Below, piece by piece: positions 57,439 to 64,000 of a stretch of DNA of 64,000 bases. The notes under the pieces are model-generated. The model saw only the letters and a program-made list of their open reading frames with translations. It was not told the origin of the DNA and made no database searches. The position numbers and the translations under genes are program-made. The stretch lies in contig NZ_JQML01000001.1 in assembly GCF_000744705.1 (NCBI RefSeq), forward strand, positions 9,186,017-9,250,016, written 5' to 3'. The DNA comes from Streptacidiphilus albus JL83. GTDB taxonomy: Bacteria; Actinomycetota; Actinomycetes; Streptomycetales; Streptomycetaceae. How positions within the stretch are numbered: position 1 is the stretch's first letter; every line of letters starts with the position of its first letter.

Positions 57439-59462
57439 GCGAAGCCACTCACGCCAGGCCGACCATCACCTCGGTGCTGGTGGCCAACCGGGGCGAGATC
57501 GCCCGGAGGGTCTTCCGCACCGCCCGCGAGCTGGGGCTGTCGACGGTGGCGGTGTACTCCGACGCCGACGCGGGCGCCCCCCACGTGGCGGAGGCCGACG
57601 CCGCCGTACGGCTGCCCGGCAGCGCCCCGGCCGACACCTATCTGCGCGTCGACCTGGTGATCGGGGCGGCTCTCCGCGCCGGCGCCGACGCGGTGCATCC
57701 GGGCTACGGGTTCCTGTCCGAGAACGCCGACTTCGTCCGCGCCGTGGCCGAGGCCGGGCTGACCTGGATCGGTCCGCCGCCGCAAGCGGTCGCGTCCATG
57801 GGCAGCAAGATCGAGTCCAAGCGGCTGATGGCGGCGGCCGGTGTCCCGGTGCTGGCCGAGGCGGATCCCGCGAAGCTCACCGAGGCGGACCTGCCGGTCC
57901 TGGTCAAGGCCTCGGCCGGGGGCGGCGGGCGCGGGATGCGGGTCGTGCGCAGCCTGGCCGAACTGCCGGGCGAGCTGGCTGCGGCCCGCGTCGAGGCGGC
58001 GTCCGCCTTCGGCGACCCCACCGTCTTCTGCGAGCCCTACCTGGAGACCGGCCGGCATGTCGAGGTGCAGGTCCTGGCCGACACCCACGGCACGGTGTGG
58101 GCGGTGGGGGAGCGCGAGTGCTCCATCCAGCGGCGGCACCAGAAGGTGGTGGAGGAGGCCCCGTCACCGCTGGTCGAGCGGCTGCCACAGCTGCGCGAGG
58201 CGCTGTTCGAGGCGTCGCGCAAGGCCGCCGCCGCCATCGGTTACGTCGGCGCGGGCACCGTGGAGTTCCTGGCCGACGAGTCGGGCCGCTTCTACTTCCT
58301 GGAGATGAACACCCGGCTGCAGGTCGAGCACCCGGTCACCGAATGCACCACCGGACTGGACCTGGTGCGGTGGCAGCTGCGCATCGCCGAGGGCGCGCGG
58401 CTGCCGGAGGCCCCGCCCGCCCGCGACGGGCACGCCATCGAGGTCCGCCTCTACGCGGAGGACCCGGCTGCCGGTTGGCAGCCGCAGAGCGGGGCCGTGG
58501 AGCGGTTCCAGGTCCCGGGCGTGGCCGCCGAGTTCGCCAATCCGCCCGGCTACGGGCTGCGGCTGGACTCCGGCGTGGTGGACGGGTCGGCCGTCGGCAT
58601 CCACTACGACCCGATGCTCGCCAAACTCATCGCCTGGGGGCCGACCCGCGCCGACGCGGCCGGGATGCTCGCCGGAGCGCTCGCCCGCACCCGGCTGCAC
58701 GGCCTGCGCACCAACCGCGACCTGCTGGTGCGTGTGCTGCGGCACCCGGCGTTCCTCGCCGGGGACACCGACACCGCGTTCTTCGAGCGGCACGGGCTGC
58801 CCGCCCTCGCCGAGCCGCTCGCCGACCCGGACGCACGGCGGCTGTCGGCCCTGGCGGCGGCCCTGGCCGATGCCGCGCACCGGCGCAACCGCGCGACGGT
58901 GCAGCGCGGACTGCCCTCGGGCTGGCGCAACGTCCCCTCACAGCCGCAGCGCGCCCGGTACGCCGATGCCGACGGGGCGGTCGACGTGGAGTACCGGCTG
59001 GCCAGGGCGGGTCTGCTGGCCGAGGGCTTCGAGGCCGTCGAGCTGGTGGACGCGGTGGCCGACCGGGTCGTCCTGGACGTCGCCGGGGTCCGCCGCAGCT
59101 TCGCCGTGGCCCGCTACGGACCGGGCGGCTCGGCGGTGTGCGTCGACTCGGCGCTCGGATCGGTGGCCCTGGCCGCCGTCGACCGGTTCCCCGACCCGGT
59201 GGCCGGGACGGAGCCCGGGGCGCTGCTGGCGCCGATGCCCGGCACGGTCGTACGCCTCGACGCCAAGGAGGGCGACACGGTGACGGCCGGTCAGCCGCTG
59301 CTCTGGCTGGAGGCCATGAAGATGCAGCACCGGATCGACGCCCCCGCGGACGGAGTGCTCACCGCACTGCACGTGGGCGTCGGCCGCCAGGTCGAGGTGG
59401 GCGCGGTGCTCGGCGTCGTCAGCAGTGAACCGGTCGAGTCGATTGAGGAGCAGCAGAAGTGA
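57435..59462 (+). CDS. Acyl-CoA carboxylase alpha subunit (biotin carboxylase + BCCP)
   Basis: 675 residues. Biotin carboxylase (about 12-455: VLVANRGEIARRVFRTAREL, HPGYGFLSENADF, ATP-grasp KASAGGGGRGMRVV, EVQVLAD, EMNTRLQVEHPVTE), a linker domain, and C-terminal biotinyl domain (about 590-670) with the biotinylated Lys in EAMKMQH. Size and order match MccA/AtuF. Starts with an ATGA overlap after the beta subunit and overlaps the dehydrogenase start by GTGA. Probably makes the carboxylase holoenzyme with the preceding gene. Confidence 0.94.
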   Translation: MSEATHARPTITSVLVANRGEIARRVFRTARELGLSTVAVYSDADAGAPHVAEADAAVRLPGSAPADTYLRVDLVIGAALRAGADAVHPGYGFLSENADFVRAVAEAGLTWIGPPPQAVASMGSKIESKRLMAAAGVPVLAEADPAKLTEADLPVLVKASAGGGGRGMRVVRSLAELPGELAAARVEAASAFGDPTVFCEPYLETGRHVEVQVLADTHGTVWAVGERECSIQRRHQKVVEEAPSPLVERLPQLREALFEASRKAAAAIGYVGAGTVEFLADESGRFYFLEMNTRLQVEHPVTECTTGLDLVRWQLRIAEGARLPEAPPARDGHAIEVRLYAEDPAAGWQPQSGAVERFQVPGVAAEFANPPGYGLRLDSGVVDGSAVGIHYDPMLAKLIAWGPTRADAAGMLAGALARTRLHGLRTNRDLLVRVLRHPAFLAGDTDTAFFERHGLPALAEPLADPDARRLSALAAALADAAHRRNRATVQRGLPSGWRNVPSQPQRARYADADGAVDVEYRLARAGLLAEGFEAVELVDAVADRVVLDVAGVRRSFAVARYGPGGSAVCVDSALGSVALAAVDRFPDPVAGTEPGALLAPMPGTVVRLDAKEGDTVTAGQPLLWLEAMKMQHRIDAPADGVLTALHVGVGRQVEVGAVLGVVSSEPVESIEEQQK

Positions 59463-60619
59463 ACTTCACCGAGTCCCAGGAGCAACAGGACCTGCGCGCG
59501 GCCGTGGCCGCGCTCGGAGCCCGCTACGGCTACTCCTACGCCAACGCCAGGGCCCGGCGCCACGAGCCGCTGCGCGAGCTGTGGCAGGAGGCGGGCAAGC
59601 TCGGCTACATCGGCGTCAACCTGCCGGAGGAGTACGGCGGCGGTGGCGGGGGCATGACCGAGCTCGCCATCGTCCAGGAGGAGCTCACCGCGGCCGGGTG
59701 CGGACTGCTGATGCTGGTCGTCTCCCCGGCGATCTGCGGTACCGTCATCGCCCGCTTCGGCACCGAGGAGCAGAAGCGGCGCTGGCTGCCCGGGATAGCC
59801 GACGGCTCGCGGATCATGGCGTTCGGGATCACCGAACCCGAGGCCGGCTCCAACTCGCACCGGATCACCACCACCGCCCGGCGCGACGGCGAGGGGTGGC
59901 TGCTCTCCGGCGGCAAGGTCTTCATTTCCGGCGTCGACGAGGCCGACCAGGTGCTGATCGTCGCCAGGACCGAGGACGCCCGCACCGGCAAGCTGAAGCC
60001 GGTGCTCTTCGCCGTCCCGACCGACGCGCCGGGCTTCGTGTACCGGCCGATCGAGATGGACATCGTGATGCCGGAGCGGCAGTTCACGCTCTTCTTCGAC
60101 GATGTCCGGCTGCCCTCGGACGCGCTCATCGGGGAGGAGGACGCCGCGCTCGGCCAGCTGTTCGCCGGGCTGAACCCCGAGCGGATCATGGCGTCCGCGA
60201 CCGCCGTCGGCATGGGCCGGTACGCCCTGGACAAGGCGGTGGCCTACGCCGGCAGCCGCAGCGTGTTCGGCGGCGCGCCGATCGCCACCCACCAGGGCGT
60301 CTCGCACCCGCTCGCCCAGGTCAAGATCGAGCTGGAGCTGGCCCGGCTGATGATGCAGAAGGCGGCCGGACTCTACGACGCCGGCGACGACATGGGCGCC
60401 GCCGAGGCCGCCAACATGGCGAAGTACGCGGCCGCCGAGGCGAGCATCCGCTCCCTGGACCAGGCCATCCAGACCCATGGCGGCAACGGCCTGACGAAGG
60501 AGTACGGACTGGCGTCGCTGCTCGCCGCCGCGCGGGTGGTGCGGATCGCTCCGGTGAGCCGGGAGATGGTCCTCAACTTCGTCGCGCAGTTCTCCCTCGG
60601 CATGCCGAAGTCGTACTGA
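59459..60619 (+). CDS. Acyl-CoA dehydrogenase
   Basis: 386 residues, full ACAD fold: FGITEPEAGSNSHRITTTAR (FAD/acyl site), GGKVFISG, RIMASATAVGMGRYALDKAV, RSVFGGAPIATHQGV, and IQTHGGNGLTKEYGL with the Glu in the position of the catalytic base of short/medium-chain enzymes. It should oxidise an acyl-CoA (citronellyl-CoA or a branched acyl-CoA) to the enoyl-CoA used by the carboxylase (AtuD or isovaleryl-CoA dehydrogenase role). GTGA coupling to the alpha subunit. Last enzyme of the operon. Confidence 0.92.
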   Translation: MNFTESQEQQDLRAAVAALGARYGYSYANARARRHEPLRELWQEAGKLGYIGVNLPEEYGGGGGGMTELAIVQEELTAAGCGLLMLVVSPAICGTVIARFGTEEQKRRWLPGIADGSRIMAFGITEPEAGSNSHRITTTARRDGEGWLLSGGKVFISGVDEADQVLIVARTEDARTGKLKPVLFAVPTDAPGFVYRPIEMDIVMPERQFTLFFDDVRLPSDALIGEEDAALGQLFAGLNPERIMASATAVGMGRYALDKAVAYAGSRSVFGGAPIATHQGVSHPLAQVKIELELARLMMQKAAGLYDAGDDMGAAEAANMAKYAAAEASIRSLDQAIQTHGGNGLTKEYGLASLLAAARVVRIAPVSREMVLNFVAQFSLGMPKSY

Positions 60620-60685
60620 CATGGCCCGCCCCCGGCCGACGGCGGAGGCTGCTCCCCAGGTGGGGGCGGTCGGAGGGACCATAAT

Positions 60686-61348
60686 GTGGCCATGCCCAGC
60701 ACCCGGAACGCCGAGCCCGTAGTGACGACCGTCCCCCGCGCGCCGCAGCAGGACCGCAGCCGGGCGACGCGTCAGCGGCTCCTGGACGCCGCGGTCGAGT
60801 GCCTGGTCCAACTGGGCTGGACCGGCAGCACGGTCACGGTGGTCGCCGAGCGGGCCGGGGTCTCGCGCGGCGCGGCGCAGCACCACTTCCCCACCCGCGA
60901 GGCGCTGATCACCGCGGCGGTGGAGCACGTCACCGAGGTGCGGGTGGCGGACATGCAGCGCGAGCTCGACGCACTGCCGAAGGGTCCGATGCGGACCGAG
61001 GCGGTGGTGGAGCTGATCGTCAGCTGGTTCACCGGCCTGCCGTTCCGGGCGGCGCTGGAGCTGTGGGTGGCGGCCTCGGCCGACCCGAACCTGCGCGGGC
61101 TGGTGGTGCCGCTGGAGACGCGCACCGGCCGGAAGGTGCACCAGGCGGCGGTGGAGCTGCTCGGCGTGGACGAGTCCGTGCCCGGGGTCCGCGAGACCAT
61201 CCAGGCGACCCTGGACCTGGCGCGCGGCCTGGGCCTGGCGAACCTGCTCACCGACGACAGCCGCCGGCGGCGGCGGATCGTCCGGCAGTGGGCGCAGGTC
61301 CTGGACACGGTACTCGCCCCGGCGGGCACGGCCGACCGGCACCGGTAG
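60686..61348 (+). CDS. TetR-family regulator, likely of the Atu-type operon
   Basis: 220 residues. DNA-binding domain (about 25-75: ATRQRLLDAAVECLVQLGWTGSTVTVVAERAGVSRGAAQHHFPTREALI). GTG 60686 has AGGG eight nt upstream; ATG 60692 is the alternative. Located 66 bp after the dehydrogenase on the same strand. Most probably represses the operon through the palindrome before the AtuA-like gene; no copy of that palindrome is visible before the regulator itself. Confidence 0.87.
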   Translation: MAMPSTRNAEPVVTTVPRAPQQDRSRATRQRLLDAAVECLVQLGWTGSTVTVVAERAGVSRGAAQHHFPTREALITAAVEHVTEVRVADMQRELDALPKGPMRTEAVVELIVSWFTGLPFRAALELWVAASADPNLRGLVVPLETRTGRKVHQAAVELLGVDESVPGVRETIQATLDLARGLGLANLLTDDSRRRRRIVRQWAQVLDTVLAPAGTADRHR

Positions 61349-61441
61349 CGCGTCCCGGCAACCCCTGCGTCCGGGTTCGCTGTCCGCCGGGACGGACGGT
61401 CCCGTCGTGCCGGTCGGGGTTGGCGATCATATGCTCGGCCA

Positions 61442-62842
61442 ATGGACCCAAAACGGCAGATTCCCGGGCGCCTCGCTTCCGTGTCCATGGAGGGGGACCT
61501 CCCGCGGCGCGACGACCTGGGCCTGGTCTTCGACGAACTGGACCACCAGTTGGCCTGTCAGGCCTACCTGTGGGCGCTGCCGCTGGTGTCCTACGCGCAC
61601 TGGCAGCGGATCCACGCGGACGTGTTCGGCGCGGGGCCCGGCGACCTGGTCCACTACGTCAGCTACCAGGACCGGCTCGGACTGATCACCGCCAACGCCA
61701 CCACCCCGTACATCCTGAACTTCATCGACCTGAGCGCGACCGGCCCGATGGTGATCGAGCTGCCGGCCGGGCACACGGCCGGCGGGGTGTCGGACTTCTG
61801 GCAGCGTGAGCTCGCGAGCATGGGCGAGATGGGTCCCGACCGGGGCCGGGGCGCCCGCTACCTGGTCGTGCCCCCGGGGCAGGAACCCCCGGCGGGGGTG
61901 GAGGAGGACGGCTTCCGACTGCTGCTCTCGACCGGAATGAACATCATGTTCGGGTTCCGAACCCTGGACCCCGACCCCGACCGGTCCCGTGCGCTGGTCC
62001 ACGCAGTCCGGGTCCACCCCTACGCGCAGCGCGACGATCCGCCGCCCACCCGCATTGTCTCTCCGGACGGCAGGCCCTGGTCCGGGGACCAGCCGCGCGG
62101 CCTGGACTACTGGGAGCGGCTGCACGCCGTCTACCAGAGCGAGGTCGTGGACGAACGCGACCGGTTCTTCCTGGCGATGCTGCGCCAGTTGGGCATCGAG
62201 AAGGGCAAGCCGTTCGCCCCCGACGAGCGACTGGAGCGGATCCTGGTCGAGGCGAGCGCGGCCGGTGAGCTGATGGCCAGGGCCAACAGCTTCGCCAAGC
62301 GTTTTCCCGGCGCCCGCTACTGGCCCGACCGGCAGTGGGACCTGGTCGCGATGATGGAGCACTCCAGCCAGCGCGCCCAGGGCTATGACCAGTTGCTGGA
62401 GCGCTCCGCCTGGTTCTACGAGGCGGTCAGCTTCTCCGAGGCCATGCACAGCCAGACCCCGGGCGTCGGGCAGGCGTACCTGGGCGCCTACACCGACGCC
62501 GACGGCCAGTGGCTGGACGGCGGCCGGTCCTACACCCTGCACGTGCCGGCCGACCCGCCCGCCAAGCTGTTCTGGTCGGTGACCGTCTACGACACCGAGT
62601 CCCGGTGCCTCGTCGACAACGACCAGGGACGCGGGGACCGCGGCTCGCGCGACGCGGACCTGCAGTACAACCCGGACGGCTCAGTCGACCTGCACTTCGG
62701 CCCGCAACCCCCCGACGGCCGGGAGTCGAACTGGGTGCAGACCCTGCCGGGCCGGCACTGGTTCTCCTACCTGCGGTTCTACGGCCCGCTCGAACCGTAC
62801 TTCGACCGCAGCTGGAAGCTGGGCGACATCCAACCCGACTGA
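61442..62842 (+). CDS. DUF1254/DUF1214 domain protein
   Basis: 466 residues. DUF1254 (about 30-180: AYLWALPLVSYAHWQ, ANATTPYILNFIDLSATGPMVIELP) and DUF1214 (about 330-450: YTLHVPADPPAKLFWSVTVYDTESRCLVDNDQ, DLHFGPQPPDGRESNWVQTLPG, YFDRSWKLGDIQ). Such proteins have no signal peptide in this case and no proven function; relatives are often linked to envelope or amine metabolism by annotation only. Followed within 30 bp by a relic of a second DUF1254 gene. Confidence 0.88.
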   Translation: MDPKRQIPGRLASVSMEGDLPRRDDLGLVFDELDHQLACQAYLWALPLVSYAHWQRIHADVFGAGPGDLVHYVSYQDRLGLITANATTPYILNFIDLSATGPMVIELPAGHTAGGVSDFWQRELASMGEMGPDRGRGARYLVVPPGQEPPAGVEEDGFRLLLSTGMNIMFGFRTLDPDPDRSRALVHAVRVHPYAQRDDPPPTRIVSPDGRPWSGDQPRGLDYWERLHAVYQSEVVDERDRFFLAMLRQLGIEKGKPFAPDERLERILVEASAAGELMARANSFAKRFPGARYWPDRQWDLVAMMEHSSQRAQGYDQLLERSAWFYEAVSFSEAMHSQTPGVGQAYLGAYTDADGQWLDGGRSYTLHVPADPPAKLFWSVTVYDTESRCLVDNDQGRGDRGSRDADLQYNPDGSVDLHFGPQPPDGRESNWVQTLPGRHWFSYLRFYGPLEPYFDRSWKLGDIQPD

Positions 62843-62872
62843 CCGCCCCCGAGGGCCGGCCCGCCCGCGCCG

Positions 62873-63144
62873 TTGAACCGCCAACCGCACCGGATACCGA
62901 GTACGACCCTGGCCTTGCCCGACGCCGCCACCTCGCGCTCCACTGCGGCACAGGGGTGGATCTACGGATACGCCCTGCTGGAGAACTACCGCACGATGTA
63001 CCCCCAGGCCGTCGACAGCGACGACCCCCGCTACGTCGGCGGCTTCGGCGCCTTCCGGCACTACTCCCAGCCGTTCACCCCGACCCCGCCGTCCTGGACG
63101 GCACCTGGTCCATGCCCGACCTGACCGTGAACAGCCGCGGGTAA
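62873..63144 (+). pseudogene. Relic of a second DUF1254 gene
   Basis: From 62945 one frame reads WIYGYALLENYRTMYPQAVD and YVGGFGAFRHYSQPFTP, the typical N-terminus of DUF1254 proteins, then loses similarity at about 63082 and stops at 63124. Another frame continues DPAVLDGTWSMPDLTVNSRG to a stop at 63144. About 400 residues of a normal protein are missing, so this is an internally deleted remnant beside the intact copy. Confidence 0.65.
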
Positions 63145-63309
63145 CTGCTGACCTCGACGCAGAAGCCTCAAGCAGCAGCCGGATCGGCACTGGCCATGAC
63201 TGCCCGGACGGCTCCTCGGGGAGAAAACCCGCTGGCGTGCCGGTCCACCGACTGTGTAATCTCTGGACTGCCTACGTGACACTTACATTCGCTGCTCAGG
63301 GAGTCCCCG

Positions 63310-64000
63310 GTGCCCCAATCGCCCGCGCCTCGGCCGGTTCCCCCTTCCTGGCTTCGGGCAACGGCGCGGGAGACCGTCGGCGGGCTGCCGTCGACCTTCT
63401 GGTGGCTCTGGACGAGCACGTTGGTGAACCGGCTCGGCGGCTTCGTGGTCACCTTCCTGGCGCTGTACCTGACGGTGGACCGGGGCCTGTCCCCGGCCTT
63501 CGCCGGCCTGGTCGCCTCGCTCTACGGGCTGGGCGGCAGCGTCGCGGCCGTCGCCGGCGGGGTGCTCGCGGACCGGATCGGCCGGCGGCCGACGCTGCTG
63601 GTGTCCCAGTCGAGCACCGCCGCCGGAACCATGGTGCTGGGACTCGTCCACCCGGCGTGGGCGATCGCGGTCACCGCCGCGGTGCTGGGCTTCACCAGCA
63701 ACGCCTCCCGCCCGGCCGTGTCCGCGATCATGGCGGACCTGGTCCCGGCCGAGGACCGGGTGCGGGCCTTCTCGCTCAACTACTGGGCCATCAACATCGG
63801 TTTCGCCTTCTCGGCGGCGGTGGCCGGTCTGATCGCGGCCCACGGCTACCTGCTGCTCTTCGTCGGCGACTCCGCCACCACACTGCTCTGCGCGCTGGTG
63901 GTCTTCGCCCGCGTCCCGGAGACCAGGCCGGAACTGCGGCCCGGGACCGCGCCGTCCCGGGGGACCGGGGGGAGGACCGCCGACGCGCCCCGCGACCGGC
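63310..64000 (+). CDS. MFS transporter (3' partial)
   Basis: 230 residues before the window edge, still open. Starts at GTG 63310 (AGGGAG just upstream), with Pro-rich N-terminus, then membrane segments of the major facilitator fold: STFWWLWTSTLVNRLGGFVV, motif-A loop GGVLADRIGRRPTLL, AGTMVLGLVH, NASRPAVSAIMADL, LNYWAINIGFAFSAAVAGL and a cytoplasmic Arg/Pro-rich loop at the end. Five or six of the usual 12-14 segments are present. Substrate unknown; the pattern resembles multidrug exporters. Confidence 0.9.
   Translation, partial: MPQSPAPRPVPPSWLRATARETVGGLPSTFWWLWTSTLVNRLGGFVVTFLALYLTVDRGLSPAFAGLVASLYGLGGSVAAVAGGVLADRIGRRPTLLVSQSSTAAGTMVLGLVHPAWAIAVTAAVLGFTSNASRPAVSAIMADLVPAEDRVRAFSLNYWAINIGFAFSAAVAGLIAAHGYLLLFVGDSATTLLCALVVFARVPETRPELRPGTAPSRGTGGRTADAPRDR

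Noticed and set aside
55354-61342. Long minus-strand frames opposite the carboxylase and dehydrogenase genes
   Set aside because: Antisense shadows of GC-rich genes with no domain signals; the plus strand is an unbroken overlapping operon.

Overview
The window is 64 kb of very GC-rich DNA with many GTG and some TTG starts, dense genes and third-codon-position GC bias. That pattern, plus a 2-methylisoborneol operon with an EshA-type encapsulin, a DUF5133 protein, a TREH-type GH15 and abundant TetR, MarR, AraC and LysR regulators, points to a chromosome arm of a streptomycete-like actinomycete (Streptomyces, Kitasatospora or Streptacidiphilus). Species cannot be fixed from sequence alone. No rRNA, tRNA, CRISPR, prophage or intact insertion sequence was seen.

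Layout. 1-7.8 kb: two tandem giant collagen-like surface proteins, each DUF11 + about 950 residues of Gly-X-Thr-rich collagen + SH3b; the first is cut by the left edge. 7.9-15.6 kb: GNAT, EamA exporter divergent from a LysR regulator, a GDT1-type Mn2+ exporter behind a yybP-ykoY riboswitch, an LCP cell-wall ligase, DoxX, a decayed LuxR relic and small membrane proteins. 15.7-20.9 kb: a secreted phosphoesterase, a FAD monooxygenase divergent from a TetR regulator, and a cytochrome P450. 21.0-24.5 kb: the odour-terpene operon, encapsulin shell -> 2-methylisoborneol synthase -> geranyl-diphosphate methyltransferase. 25.1-27.8 kb: a secreted glutamic (G1) peptidase and a GH15 enzyme. 27.9-32.3 kb: an OmpR-type two-component system divergent from a second MurG-like glycosyltransferase coupled to a LegB-like nucleotide-sugar dehydratase. 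32.5-38 kb: a frameshifted phospholipase C, two tandem GHL10 glycosidase-like proteins (the first ended by a premature TAA), and an amidase.

38.3-50.4 kb is mixed accessory content: DUF5133, a four-repeat secreted protein, an S9 peptidase, SDR/AraC, CsbD, two alpha/beta hydrolases, a MarR/VOC pair with two clear operators, a secreted glycine-rich protein with a small membrane partner, a broken carotenoid-type oxidoreductase with a TetR gene, and a small conserved protein. 50.5-54.1 kb: type III PKS, ICMT-type methyltransferase and flavoprotein, divergent from a UbiA prenyltransferase, which looks like a phenolic-lipid or meroterpenoid cluster. 54.1-61.3 kb: an AtuA / acyl-CoA carboxylase (beta, biotinylated alpha) / acyl-CoA dehydrogenase operon of acyclic-terpene or branched-acyl catabolism type, with a palindromic operator in front and a TetR gene behind. 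61.4-64 kb: a DUF1254 protein, a decayed second DUF1254 copy, and the start of an MFS transporter cut by the right edge.

Most convergent gene pairs are separated by long perfect hairpins without T-tracts, as usual in this group. The window also carries several broken genes (LuxR relic, CrtI-like relic, DUF1254 relic, frameshifted PLC, nonsense-truncated GHL10), which fits a variable chromosome region.
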